In this document: in pieces, positions 52,060 to 60,310 of the stretch
Numbering within the stretch: the first letter of the stretch is position 1
How the letters are laid out: each line of letters begins with the position of its first letter
Assembly (NCBI RefSeq): GCF_033954835.1
Contig: NZ_CP121471.1
Span: forward strand, 3,962,501 to 4,026,500
DNA length: 64,000 nucleotides
DNA from: Thiorhodovibrio frisius
Lineage (GTDB): Bacteria; Pseudomonadota; Gammaproteobacteria; Chromatiales; Chromatiaceae
Direction of reading: 5' to 3'
The notes under the pieces: model-generated
The model's input: the letters and a program-made list of their open reading frames with translations, nothing else
The model's database searches: none
Told to the model about the DNA's origin: nothing
Position numbers and translations under genes: made by a program

Positions 52060-55000
52060 AGGATCTTTACCAACGCCTCATGCTCAACATTGCGCATACT
52101 GTTCAGCGTGACCCATTCGCCTCGCACGCGGGCGTCGTGAGTGTAAAGCAGACGCTTATCCTTTCGGTCGCGATCCGGTCCGGAATAGACAAGAAGTTCT
52201 CGCTGCTCGTTAGCCCTGCGAGCGGTGTCAGCCCAATGTTCGACCAGCCGTCGAATGTGTGCAGCGGTCTCGTTCCCGCGTCCCGGATCGGCGCAGCGGC
52301 AACGCTTGATGAACTCTTCAATCAACTTAGCTGTTTCCGGTTTTCCCGGGTCGAATGCATGGGCTCGCTGGTTGGCGGTCAGATCGTCGCTCGCGTGGCG
52401 CACCGCAATGACCAAAGCCGCATGCAGTGCACGCAAGCGGGCCTGATAGGTGTATGGCGTGACGCTGGTGGGCTCGACGAAGCGATAGAAAGCCTCGTGA
52501 TAGGCACGGAAGTCTTCGTAGTGAGACAGGCTGCGGGCCTGATCGCGATAATAGTTGGCCACCACAATGCCAGGCACGGCACCACGACCGACCCGAGAGC
52601 TGGACTGGATGTACTCCGCTGTTGTCAGCGGTTGACCGTTGATAATCATTGCAGCAAGGCGGGGTACATCGAGCCCAACCGAGACCATGTTCGTGGCCAG
52701 GGCCAGATCGAGGCAATCCGCGGTGTCGCGCCCCTTTGCCAGCCCCTCGAAGCCCCGGGCATTCTCGTCCGCCGACATCTGACTGGTAAGCTGGGTTAGA
52801 CGCTCGGCGAGCTGAGACCGCCAACGCGGCTCGCTTTTCGCCGGGGGAACCGGTTGGTCTGGCGAACCAACGCCGGCAGTATGTTCGCGCCATTCACGTT
52901 GCAGTCGCTCGATCCGCTCCTCGATCTCGCGCAGCGCATTGCGGCTGACGCCGACGCCCTTGAGACTGCCGTGGTAGACCAGTAGCGTCCACCAGGCATC
53001 GAGTAGCGCATCTTGGTCCGAGGTGGCACTGCCGAACAGCCCTTCCGGGGCCGACAAAAGAGCCGCTGCCAGCGGAGCGAGGCAGCGCTGGCGATTGCGG
53101 GCCGGGGCCAGGTAGCCGACATAGAGTCGCCCCGGCTGCTCACGGGTTGGCGCGATGCTGCGCGCGAAATAGGCATCGTCGGAATTGAGCCCGGGCGGCG
53201 GGAATACCGCCGCCTCGCGCCCATAGAGTCGCTCCACCTGCTCGTGTGCCATGCGGATGGTGGCTGTGGATGCAATGTATTTTGGGTACATGCCGCGCAT
53301 GCGCAGCACGGTCTCCAAGCCCGCCTCATACAGCCCAGCAATGGAGCCCAGGGCGCCCGCAATCAGGTGCAACTCGTCCTGAATAATCAGCTCCGGCGGG
53401 CGGTTTCCGTCACGACCGAAAAAGGCCAAGCTGCGTTCCTCCCAGGCGAGGCGAGCGAACTTGTCGATGGTCGCGAGCAGCAGCGTCGGCGGCGCCTTGT
53501 AGAGGGCTGCGTCCACCACGTTGCAGGGTAGCGTGCCATCTTTTGTTTTCCCGAAATCGCAGTCGGGATTGGTGCAGCGGAAGCGGAAGTGCTCCCCGCT
53601 GGCGTCGAAGTTGTGCCGCACATGCCATGGCGTTCCGCACCAGGGGCAGGATTCCAGCACCATCAGGCTCGGTGGACGGTCTTGTTCATCTTCAATGGCG
53701 TCTTCGACGGCTTGCTTTGCAACGGCGAAGTTGTTCGGGCTCGATGCGCCGCCCACCCAGAGCCCCAGCGTCACCGGCTCATGACCAAGTTGCGTAGGCT
53801 TGGCGCGGCGCATCAGTTCCATGGCGCAGATCAGCCGCGCCGCGCGTCGGAATTGATCCTTGGTGAGTAGTCGAAGCGTGTAGCGCATCAGCACAGTCGT
53901 GCCACCGCCGCTTGCTTGGTACTTGAGCCGGCGCCACCAAATCACGAAGGCCATCAGCCCCAGATAGGCCTCGGTCTTACCGCCACCGGTCGGAAACCAG
54001 ATCAAATCCAAGACATCGCGGTGATCCGAGTCGGCGTCGGTCGCGGACTCGATGGTCAGCAGCAGGAATGCGAGTTGAAACGGACGCCAGCGCGGGGACG
54101 AATAGCGCATCTGTCGAGCCATCGCCTCATTGGCGAGGCCGAAGGCGCGCGCGGCTAAGGGGTCATCACGCAGAAGCAGGACACCGGCTCGCATTCGTGC
54201 TTCGGCGTCTTTGATTCGCGCGAGAATGCGGGAGGCAGGTTTCTGATAACGGGATTCCAACCCATCCAACGCGGATACCTGGCTTGCAATCCAGGCAGCG
54301 TAGCCATCGACAAAGCGCTCCAGCGCTGTGCAGATCTGGTGAGATTCGGACTCGATGGACGCGAGCCGCCTAACATCAAGCTCCGCGCCCTCGGCTTCTC
54401 CCGCTGTGGGGTCGAACCGTGGAATCTCGACCTTGGGCAGAAACTCCGTGCGAATACTGGCAACCCGCCCTTCCCGCAAGGTCCAGTCCACGGCGGCACC
54501 GTGCCCGATGGCGTAGATGACGCGCTTGCGGTATTGAAGCTCAAGCTCTTGGTCTTCGTCGCCGAGCAGATGGAAGTCTGCCCGCGGGTAGGGGCCCAGG
54601 CAGCCGGTATCGATCACGCATTCGAGGGCTACCTCGAACAGTGCTCGTTCGCTTTCCGCAATTAGAACCTGATTGTGCGTGGCAGCGGTCGCTTTGTCAG
54701 CACCCCGTTGCGAAGGCAGTTCTTGAGTGTTGCTCAGGGAGACGGTGACGAGCCAGCCATCGAGTCGGGCGCGCCAGAGGACGTCGAGCCTGGCTGCGCC
54801 ATTGAAAACCTGGATAGGCTCTATTCTGACGCGGGTTCGACCAGGGGGTGGCGCGCTGAGGTCGCGTACCTCGCTGTCCGCATCGCCGAGCGAGACGCGT
54901 TGCCATTGTTCAACATCGCTACGCTTGCGGTCCTTCGGCAACTGATAGCGAACAGCACTCGGAATCAGCTGGATGTTGGCGACGTTTCCCTGGACGAAGA

Positions 55001-55310
55001 AAGAGAATCCGACGGAGGATGGCGGAACGAAGCGCCGTTTGGGTTGGGCGGCCCCCGACAAGCTTGATGTATTTTGGCCTTCTGCCGCGCTAAGGTCTGA
55101 TTCGGTCTCCTCATCGGCATCGCTGTCGGCTGCGTCAATGCCGGATTCGTCGCTCGCGAGCGGAAACAGAATACCGGTCTGAAACCGGTCCAGAGGTTTA
55201 ATGCCGGTCAGGGACGCAATAGCGGTCGCGCCTTCCGACCCGACACCAGAACCCAAGAGCGCGCGCCGCATCCATTGATACACCCGTTCGCGTTCATCCG
55301 ACCAATTCAC
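52056..55310 (-). CDS. drmA: DrmA-like superfamily-2 helicase
   Basis: This 1,084-residue helicase leads a five-gene minus-strand operon. Walker A is LIWFPTGGGKTEAYLGLMAF near residue 440, a zinc ribbon (CPWCGTPW...CTNPDCDFG) is near 555-580, Walker B is IQDELHLIAGALGSIAGLYE near 643, and motifs V-VI are ATNMVSVGLDVPRLAAMIIN and IQSSSRVGRG near 905. The PTGGGKTEAYLG and QDELHL signatures with the inserted zinc ribbon are characteristic of DISARM DrmA. A low-complexity acidic stretch is at about residues 55-80. In DISARM, DrmA-DrmB unwinds or senses incoming phage DNA. Confidence 0.85.
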   Translation of the reverse strand: MNWSDERERVYQWMRRALLGSGVGSEGATAIASLTGIKPLDRFQTGILFPLASDESGIDAADSDADEETESDLSAAEGQNTSSLSGAAQPKRRFVPPSSVGFSFFVQGNVANIQLIPSAVRYQLPKDRKRSDVEQWQRVSLGDADSEVRDLSAPPPGRTRVRIEPIQVFNGAARLDVLWRARLDGWLVTVSLSNTQELPSQRGADKATAATHNQVLIAESERALFEVALECVIDTGCLGPYPRADFHLLGDEDQELELQYRKRVIYAIGHGAAVDWTLREGRVASIRTEFLPKVEIPRFDPTAGEAEGAELDVRRLASIESESHQICTALERFVDGYAAWIASQVSALDGLESRYQKPASRILARIKDAEARMRAGVLLLRDDPLAARAFGLANEAMARQMRYSSPRWRPFQLAFLLLTIESATDADSDHRDVLDLIWFPTGGGKTEAYLGLMAFVIWWRRLKYQASGGGTTVLMRYTLRLLTKDQFRRAARLICAMELMRRAKPTQLGHEPVTLGLWVGGASSPNNFAVAKQAVEDAIEDEQDRPPSLMVLESCPWCGTPWHVRHNFDASGEHFRFRCTNPDCDFGKTKDGTLPCNVVDAALYKAPPTLLLATIDKFARLAWEERSLAFFGRDGNRPPELIIQDELHLIAGALGSIAGLYEAGLETVLRMRGMYPKYIASTATIRMAHEQVERLYGREAAVFPPPGLNSDDAYFARSIAPTREQPGRLYVGYLAPARNRQRCLAPLAAALLSAPEGLFGSATSDQDALLDAWWTLLVYHGSLKGVGVSRNALREIEERIERLQREWREHTAGVGSPDQPVPPAKSEPRWRSQLAERLTQLTSQMSADENARGFEGLAKGRDTADCLDLALATNMVSVGLDVPRLAAMIINGQPLTTAEYIQSSSRVGRGAVPGIVVANYYRDQARSLSHYEDFRAYHEAFYRFVEPTSVTPYTYQARLRALHAALVIAVRHASDDLTANQRAHAFDPGKPETAKLIEEFIKRCRCADPGRGNETAAHIRRLVEHWADTARRANEQRELLVYSGPDRDRKDKRLLYTHDARVRGEWVTLNSMRNVEHEALVKIL

Positions 55311-55573
55311 AAAACTTGTTTCCTAGCATATCCGACCATGGGACATCTCAAGCACCGCTCACGCCCCGATGATAACAGACAACAACACTCAGGGGGTGTT
55401 CGATCATGATGCTAGAAACGGTCGTTAGGCAACTCCCCGGAAATAAGTTGACAGTACTTCCTGATAACTGGTGCAGGTCTGATTAGTCACGCGATGCATC
55501 AATGGCATGCTATTTTCCGGAAGTTGCCTTAAACTGCGACCAAGAGACTAAAAGCGAAACCGATTCATTTGCC

Positions 55574-55876
55574 ATGACCGACGAAAATTTAGGACGCCCG
55601 ACAGATCGGAACCAGCGACTTGAGGCCGCGCTTGAAGCGAACGTGCCTGAGATTTATTTCAATGGATTCACTGCGTCCATTGGTGTTGGTGACATGATCC
55701 TCGCCATCGACCGCAACGGCCAACCAGCTGCCGTTCTGAATATTTCTTACACCGTAGCGAAAACACTCGCCCAATCGCTCAGCAGCCTTCTGGCCACGTT
55801 AGAGGAAAAAACAGGCAATAGCATCATGACAACAGAGGAAATTGCCGAGCCACTCATGCAGGACGACACCGAATGA
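55574..55876 (+). CDS. Small protein, possibly DUF3467-like
   Basis: The ATG at 55574 gives 100 residues. The core (EIYFNGFTASIGVGDMILAI, then NGQPAAVLNISYTVAKTLAQ) resembles DUF3467-type small proteins: YFNxF...GD, then VLxxS..xAKTL. It is divergent from the drmA-like gene across 263 bases and overlaps the next gene by 4 bases (ATGA). Function unknown. Confidence 0.55.
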   Translation: MTDENLGRPTDRNQRLEAALEANVPEIYFNGFTASIGVGDMILAIDRNGQPAAVLNISYTVAKTLAQSLSSLLATLEEKTGNSIMTTEEIAEPLMQDDTE

Positions 55877-56493
55877 TTGAGCAAGCTACTCCGCGCTTAG
55901 GCACCGCTGATCAGCTCAAGGCAAAGAAGAAGCTACAGCGCTTCCTTACTTACCCCTCGGGCTGGCACTTCGGTGAAGGCATTCCTTTTGTGCAAAAAAC
56001 CTTATCGAATGCAGATCAACTTATTGATCTCGCGATCAATTACGGCATCGAAGGGACGGATGCCTTTCCTGGCGTCGACGGGGAGATTATGGTCACGCTG
56101 TACCATCGTCGCGGTCGGTTATACCAAGAGTTCACCGTTGAGGCCGATGGCCGGATTCATTTTCTTTTTGAAAAAGACGGCAAGGAAGTCCTAGATCAGA
56201 CCATCGACATGCACGCAGCAAAAGAACACATAAGGCGACTCTGGAGGGAGCAGTGGAGGTTGTCAGACTCATCCACCAAGATCACTACGACCCGCAGCGA
56301 CAGGAGTTCAAAAGCCTGGCCTTCAAGCCATCATCCAATGGAGGCATTTCCGTCGTTGACCGAGAGTGCGCCGAAGCGAAGAGTGGTCAAGTATGCAATC
56401 ACATCAGAACCTACTACGACCAAAGGATCTCCGGCGAACCACCCATTTTTTGGCCCGTACCAATTGCCGGGCTTCCTGAGAGCCACTGCGTAA
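55873..56493 (+). CDS. Unknown protein, C-terminal part doubtful
   Basis: The first ~130 residues look like real protein (YPSGWHFGEGIPFVQKTLSN, then PGVDGEIMVTLYHRRGRLYQ and ADGRIHFLFEKDGKEV). After EHIRRLWREQW the frame becomes Ser/Thr/Pro-rich and overlaps the next gene by 241 bases in another frame. The natural end was probably near 56253, where a TGG now stands in place of a stop. I recognise no family. Confidence 0.55.
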   Translation: MIEQATPRLGTADQLKAKKKLQRFLTYPSGWHFGEGIPFVQKTLSNADQLIDLAINYGIEGTDAFPGVDGEIMVTLYHRRGRLYQEFTVEADGRIHFLFEKDGKEVLDQTIDMHAAKEHIRRLWREQWRLSDSSTKITTTRSDRSSKAWPSSHHPMEAFPSLTESAPKRRVVKYAITSEPTTTKGSPANHPFFGPYQLPGFLRATA

Positions 56494-56657
56494 AGCACTC
56501 CCCGACGCCTTCTGGCGATGACTGCCATTTCGAAATCTTTGATGTGAGCCGCAAGCAGGCGAGAAACCTGCTCAAGCAAGCCAAGATTTCCGACATGCGC
56601 CTTTGCGCCAACGGCCAGGATCGCGCACTCTCTAGCGCCGATCTTGAGCAGCGCTAG
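56253..56657 (+). CDS. Unknown 134-residue protein, third of a small operon
   Basis: The GTG start at 56253 follows a ribosome binding site GGAGGGAG. The product has coding character: MEVVRLIHQDHYDPQRQEFK, then SLAFKPSSNGGISVVDRECA, HCVKHSPTPSGDDCHFEIFD and KQARNLLKQAKISDMRLC. The His/Cys content is notable. Together with the two genes before it, it forms a small operon divergent from the DISARM-like genes. No family is recognised. Confidence 0.55.
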   Translation: MEVVRLIHQDHYDPQRQEFKSLAFKPSSNGGISVVDRECAEAKSGQVCNHIRTYYDQRISGEPPIFWPVPIAGLPESHCVKHSPTPSGDDCHFEIFDVSRKQARNLLKQAKISDMRLCANGQDRALSSADLEQR

Positions 56658-57282
56658 CGGCTCAATATTTATTTCCCTCGCCATCCCTGCCCAGTTGGAC
56701 TGGTTAGCGAGACTTATCCCCCTGCGACCGATACGCAAAAATTGCACATCACCTTACCCGCCAAAGCGACAATCGCATCAGCCCACCGGGACATAGGGTG
56801 GTCGCTTCTCCGCCCACCCTAGTCGGTCTACTTTTCCATTCTGCCGATGCTGGTAAAAAGGGGTTAGTCGCCGGAAAACCCCTGTCGGTTAACTAATGCC
56901 AGAAGACAATAAGCCCAAGAAACCGTCACTCCGAACGGAGCTATCATCTCGCTTACCACCGGCACAGCCCGCCAGTGTTTCACCAGCCGAGAGGGCTGAA
57001 ATCTGTCGAGTCCACGACTGCCAAAGTGGCAGCACCGCAAAATAAGAAGGGCTTGTGGCAGGAAATCCTGGAAAACGAGCATTCGCCATTGCGTCATCAG
57101 GAAGCGATGAAACGTTTGCCCCGCTTCGTTCCGGCAGAATCTCTGACGATGCCGCAGCGACCATCGCGGAGCCGAAAGGCCGGCAACGAGACTGAATAAG
57201 AATTTTTCAAACTGCCGGCCTAGTGTTCGCGGTGGCGAGCGCAAAAAATACGCGCCGATTTTCCCCCGAATTTCACCCACCG
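56658..57282. other. Stretch without a confident gene
   Basis: A 49-codon plus-strand frame (56896-57045) and a frame in another phase up to 57199 (GLWQEILENEHSPLRHQEAM, then RLPRFVPAESLTMPQRPSRS) together suggest a small gene broken by a frameshift. No ribosome binding site precedes it. Nothing else is recognised. Confidence 0.3.
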
Positions 57283-57317
57283 AAAAACGGGCTAGCCGAT
57301 TTCTCAGCTAACCCGTT
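57283..57317 (-). terminator. Rho-independent terminator of the tRNA operon
   Basis: In minus-strand sense, AACGGGTTAGC (complement of 57307-57317) pairs with GCTAGCCCGTT (complement of 57286-57296), followed by T residues (complement of A5 at 57283-57287). It lies 8 bases after tRNA-Glu. Confidence 0.85.
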
Positions 57318-57325
57318 GTTCTTAT

Positions 57326-57401
57326 TGGCGTCCCCACGGGGATTCGAACCCCGGTTGCCGCCGTGAAAGGGCGGTGTCCTAGGCCTCTAGACGATGGGGA
57401 C
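57326..57401 (-). tRNA. tRNA-Glu (UUC)
   Basis: This 76-base gene on the minus strand includes an encoded CCA. Acceptor GTCCCCA pairs with TGGGGAC. The anticodon stem CCGCC/GGCGG holds the loop CTTTCAC, anticodon TTC. The T arm is CCGGGGTTCGAATCCCCG. Confidence 0.97.
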
Positions 57402-57466
57402 TTAGAAGCGTTTTTTTCTAGGGCCTGCAAGTGAAGGCCCACAATCGAAAGCTTGTTGGCTCTATG

Positions 57467-57857
57467 TCTGAGCTTTTGTTGGGTCTGAGCTTTTGTTGGG
57501 TCTGAGCTTTTGTTGGGTCTGAGCTTTTGTTGGGTCTGAGCTTTTGTTGGGTCTGAGCTTTTGTTGGGTCTGAGCTTTTGTTGGGTCTGAGCTTTTGTTG
57601 GGTCTGAGCTTTTGTTGGGTCTGAGCTTTTGTTGGGTCTGAGCTTTTGTTGGGTCTGAGCTTTTGTTGGGTCTGAGCTTTTGTTGGGTCTGAGCTTTTGT
57701 TGGGTCTGAGCTTTTGTTGGGTCTGAGCTTTTGTTGGGTCTGAGCTTTTGTTGGGTCTGAGCTTTTGTTGGGTCTGAGCTTTTGTTGGGTCTGAGCTTTT
57801 GTTGGGTCTGAGCTTTTGTTGGGTCTGAGCTTTTGTTGGGCCCGAGCTTTTGTTGGT
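57467..57857. repeat. 17-bp tandem repeat array, 22 exact copies, in a tRNA operon spacer
   Basis: TCTGAGCTTTTGTTGGG repeats without interruption from 57467 to 57840, exactly 22 times (374 bases). A 23rd degenerate unit (CCCGAGCTTTTGTTGGT) ends inside the CCA end of tRNA-Ala. In the transcribed (minus) sense the unit is CCCAACAAAAGCTCAGA. No divergence between units is visible. Confidence 0.97.
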
Positions 57858-57929
57858 GGAGCCAGGCGGGATCGAACCGCCGACCTCAACACTGCCAGTG
57901 TTGCGCTCTCCCAGCTGAGCTATGGCCCC
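57854..57929 (-). tRNA. tRNA-Ala (GGC)
   Basis: This 76-base gene on the minus strand has an encoded CCA. Acceptor GGGGCCA pairs with TGGCTCC. Anticodon stem CAACA/TGTTG holds the loop CTGGCAG, anticodon GGC. The T arm is GGCGGTTCGATCCCGCC. It is the first gene of the tRNA operon. Confidence 0.96.
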
Positions 57930-57944
57930 GAACGGAAGCCCGCT

Positions 57945-57973
57945 ACTATATACCGCAAGCAGGACTCTGTCTA
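57945..57973 (-). promoter_or_regulatory. Sigma70 promoter of the tRNA-Ala/tRNA-Glu operon
   Basis: In minus-strand sense the -35 TAGACA (complement of 57968-57973) and -10 TATAGT (complement of 57945-57950) are 17 bases apart, each 5 of 6 to consensus. A GC-rich discriminator (AGCGGGC) follows, typical of stable-RNA promoters under stringent control. Confidence 0.75.
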
Positions 57974-58090
57974 GACATTTTTACCCATCCGCACCTACTC
58001 GCAAGATTCCGACCGGGACTTGTCGACTGACTACTTGAATCCCATGTTGAGCGAGTGGAAATGTCACGCAACTTCTTGGAGTCCATGAAC

Positions 58091-58978
58091 ATGATGAGAG
58101 TTTTGCTATTCCTTGGCACCAACCTGGCCGTCCTGGTGGTGCTGAGTATTGTTTTCAGTCTGTTTGGGCTGGGCAATATTCAAACCGAAACCGGCGGCCT
58201 TGACCCGGGCGCGCTCCTGGTGGTGGCGGCCCTTTTCGGCTTTAGTGGCTCGCTAATATCACTGGCAATGTCGAAATGGATGGCAAAGCGCTCAATGGGC
58301 GTGCGAATCATCGCGCAACCTGCCACGCCTTTCGAGCGCTGGTTGGTGGAACTGGTCCGCCAGCAAGCGCAACGCGCCGGCATCGGCATGCCCGAGGTGG
58401 GTATTTTTGATCAGCCAGCCCCGAATGCCTTCGCAACCGGATGGAATCGCAATAACGCGCTAGTCGCCGTAAGCACAGGACTACTGGAACGCATGACCAA
58501 GGATGAGGTGGAGGCCGTGGTCGGCCATGAGATCAGCCATGTCGCTAATGGGGACATGGTCACACTGACGCTGATCCAGGGTGTGGTAAACACTTTTGTG
58601 ATCTTCCTGGCCCGGGTGATCGGTCATTTTGTCGACCGGGTCATTCTAAAAAACGAGCGCGGTTATGGCATCGGCTACTTTGTGGTGACCATCATCGCCG
58701 AGATCTGCCTATCCGTTCTCGCCAGCATGATCGTCATGTGGTTCTCGCGCTACCGTGAGTTCCGCGCCGACGCCGGCGGCGCCAATCTGGCTGGACGGCA
58801 GAATATGATCAACGCACTACGCGCCTTGCAGCGGGTGCATGAACCCCAGGATCTGGCGGCTGGCGAGTTCGCAGCCTTTGGTGTTTCGGGCAAGATAGCC
58901 GATGGCTTCAAGGCGGCATTCGCAAGCCATCCGCCACTTGAACGCCGTATCGCGGCATTGGAGCAGGCGCGCGGTTAA
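58091..58978 (+). CDS. htpX: Membrane zinc metalloprotease HtpX
   Basis: HtpX degrades damaged membrane proteins. The ATG at 58091 starts [15 protein letters not shown], matching the family N-terminus, and gives 295 residues (E. coli 293). Two N-terminal membrane segments precede the zinc motif [13 protein letters not shown] near residue 145. Two more membrane segments follow it, and the third zinc ligand is in [10 protein letters not shown]. The protease domain faces the cytoplasm. The upstream in-frame ATG at 58055 is less likely. Confidence 0.95.
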   Translation: MMRVLLFLGTNLAVLVVLSIVFSLFGLGNIQTETGGLDPGALLVVAALFGFSGSLISLAMSKWMAKRSMGVRIIAQPATPFERWLVELVRQQAQRAGIGMPEVGIFDQPAPNAFATGWNRNNALVAVSTGLLERMTKDEVEAVVGHEISHVANGDMVTLTLIQGVVNTFVIFLARVIGHFVDRVILKNERGYGIGYFVVTIIAEICLSVLASMIVMWFSRYREFRADAGGANLAGRQNMINALRALQRVHEPQDLAAGEFAAFGVSGKIADGFKAAFASHPPLERRIAALEQARG

Positions 58979-58995
58979 GCTGCGGGTCGTTAAAA

Positions 58996-59030
58996 GAGCG
59001 GGCCGCGGCTTCCGGGCCCGCTCAATCTTT
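58996..59030. terminator. Bidirectional terminator between htpX and the lipoprotein gene
   Basis: GAGCGGGCC (58996-59004) pairs with GGCCCGCTC (59015-59023). AATCTTT follows on the plus side. On the minus side the hairpin is followed by TTTTAA. It can serve both convergent genes. Confidence 0.7.
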
Positions 59031-59056
59031 CGCCTATCTTCGCGGCGCGAGTGCGA

Positions 59057-59824
59057 TTACTCCTTAGCCGCCTCTGGCTCGGCCTCAGCCGAGCCGAATT
59101 CCGCGATATCGACGCCTTTGCCTTTGAAGACCATACGCAAACTCATATTCTGCAGCTTCGAGAGCACTGTTGGGTCTTCATCGACATCGAACACCCAGGA
59201 GGCTTTGCGCCCGTCGGTCTCAGTGGCGTTGGACTCAATCACCTCGGAAGGCGCGACCACGGTCGTGACAATGCGCATGCCGGCAAACATGCCTGCCATC
59301 TGCTGCAACATGGCAGCCTCGGCAACCTCGCTGCCGCCGGATGGCGTCGGCGGCATGGCATCCTCGGCACCGGTGGACTGCACCAGCACATAGTTCCCAT
59401 CGGCGTTCTTGGTCAGACTCATCGCGCCGTCTGAGAAGAATTCGGTTTCTCTCAGTGCCGCGAGGTCATCGAAGGTCAGTTTGAGGTTCATGTATTTCCA
59501 GCCATCGATGCTTTCCGAGTTCAGGCTGACCAGCTCAACACCCTCGGGCGCTTCAGCCTCGAACTGCTCGCGAACTTCGGCCTCGTCGAAATCGAACGGG
59601 TTCTCGGAACCGGCGTCCTCTGCTTCCTGCCCCATGCTCTCGGCCATTGTTTGCATGGCGTCCATTTGCGCGATGGTCTGCTCGGACATGCCATAGCGCA
59701 TGTCGAGCGTGCCGGAACCGTCTTTCTTCAGCGTCAGTGTCTGCTCAACCTTGACACAACCGCCAAGGACCAGTGCGACGGCCAGAGCGACCAGCCAGCG
59801 CGTTTTCAAGTTCATCACCTTCAT
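59057..59824 (-). CDS. Outer-membrane-type lipoprotein, unknown
   Basis: The N-terminus is a lipoprotein signal (LVALAVALVLGGCVKVEQTL) with Cys23 as lipidation site, or Cys20 if translation starts at 59815. The mature part has alternating strands and an acidic helix (MESMGQEAEDAGSENPFDFD-type content), with TLKKDGSGTLDMRYGMSEQ after the anchor. 255 residues. Function unknown; it is a DUF-type lipoprotein of proteobacteria. Confidence 0.7.
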   Translation of the reverse strand: MKVMNLKTRWLVALAVALVLGGCVKVEQTLTLKKDGSGTLDMRYGMSEQTIAQMDAMQTMAESMGQEAEDAGSENPFDFDEAEVREQFEAEAPEGVELVSLNSESIDGWKYMNLKLTFDDLAALRETEFFSDGAMSLTKNADGNYVLVQSTGAEDAMPPTPSGGSEVAEAAMLQQMAGMFAGMRIVTTVVAPSEVIESNATETDGRKASWVFDVDEDPTVLSKLQNMSLRMVFKGKGVDIAEFGSAEAEPEAAKE

Positions 59825-59850
59825 GTTTTCGTTACCTCACGTAACATCAG

Positions 59851-60030
59851 TCAGTCATTACCGTTCTTAACGCCTAAAATGGCCTCAACCGCCTCACGGC
59901 AGGCTTTGGCTACCTTGTCCTGTTCGTGGCGGAAAATCAAGCTCCGGGCACACCACCAACGATAGCCATTTTCTTCGCCGCATGAAATGCAAACCAGCTC
60001 ACAGCCTAACAGAATGCAATAGGCTATCAT
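59851..60030 (-). CDS. Possible 59-residue Cys-rich protein
   Basis: A minus-strand frame begins at ATG 60028-60030: MIAYCILLGCELVCISCGEE, then NGYRWWCARSLIFRHEQDKV and a helix AKACREAVEAILG. Five cysteines and a plausible fold suggest a real small protein, but the ribosome binding site is weak. It ends 27 bases before the lipoprotein gene start. Confidence 0.35.
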   Translation of the reverse strand: MIAYCILLGCELVCISCGEENGYRWWCARSLIFRHEQDKVAKACREAVEAILGVKNGND

Positions 60031-60310
60031 TCACACTGTGCGACTAGTTAAAGACTGGACAAAGAGCGGAAAACAACAGCTTGCTGGGGGATTTGGCAGC
60101 CACGGATGGCCGCCATGGACATCACCTCCCAAAACTTCCGATCAATCGTCCGATGATTCTGATTGTTTGACGGGGCTTACTTTAAACATCGGCTTCACTC
60201 TGCGGTGTGACCAGGGCCATAAGCGGTCGCCCCCTAGACCTGACAGTTTCCCGACCCTACTACCGGGTAAGAGCCGTTGGTTCAACACCCGGTTTTTTTT
60301 GCCTTAGCCC
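60031..60310 (+). ncRNA. Candidate noncoding transcript with terminator
   Basis: No convincing protein is encoded. The stretch ends in a clean Rho-independent terminator: ACCGGGT (60262-60268) pairs with ACCCGGT (60287-60293), then T8. As no plus-strand gene lies upstream, an RNA may end here. I do not recognise 6S, tmRNA, SRP RNA or RNase P RNA. The 5' end is unknown. Confidence 0.3.
60262..60300 (+). terminator. Rho-independent terminator
   Basis: The hairpin ACCGGGT...ACCCGGT with an 18-base loop is followed by eight T residues (60293-60300). Confidence 0.75.

Noticed and set aside
56331-56747. A 138-residue minus-strand frame
   Set aside because: Mirrors the 134-residue plus-strand gene, which has a ribosome binding site and better coding character.
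57467-57857. CRISPR array
   Set aside because: The repeats are contiguous without spacers and no cas gene is near.
57308-57892. A 194-residue minus-strand frame full of QQKLRPNKSSDPTKA repeats
   Set aside because: It is the 17-bp array (51 bases = 17 residues) translated together with parts of two tRNA genes; not a protein.
60038-60307. An 89-residue plus-strand frame
   Set aside because: It ends inside a terminator hairpin, lacks a ribosome binding site and has no protein-like pattern.
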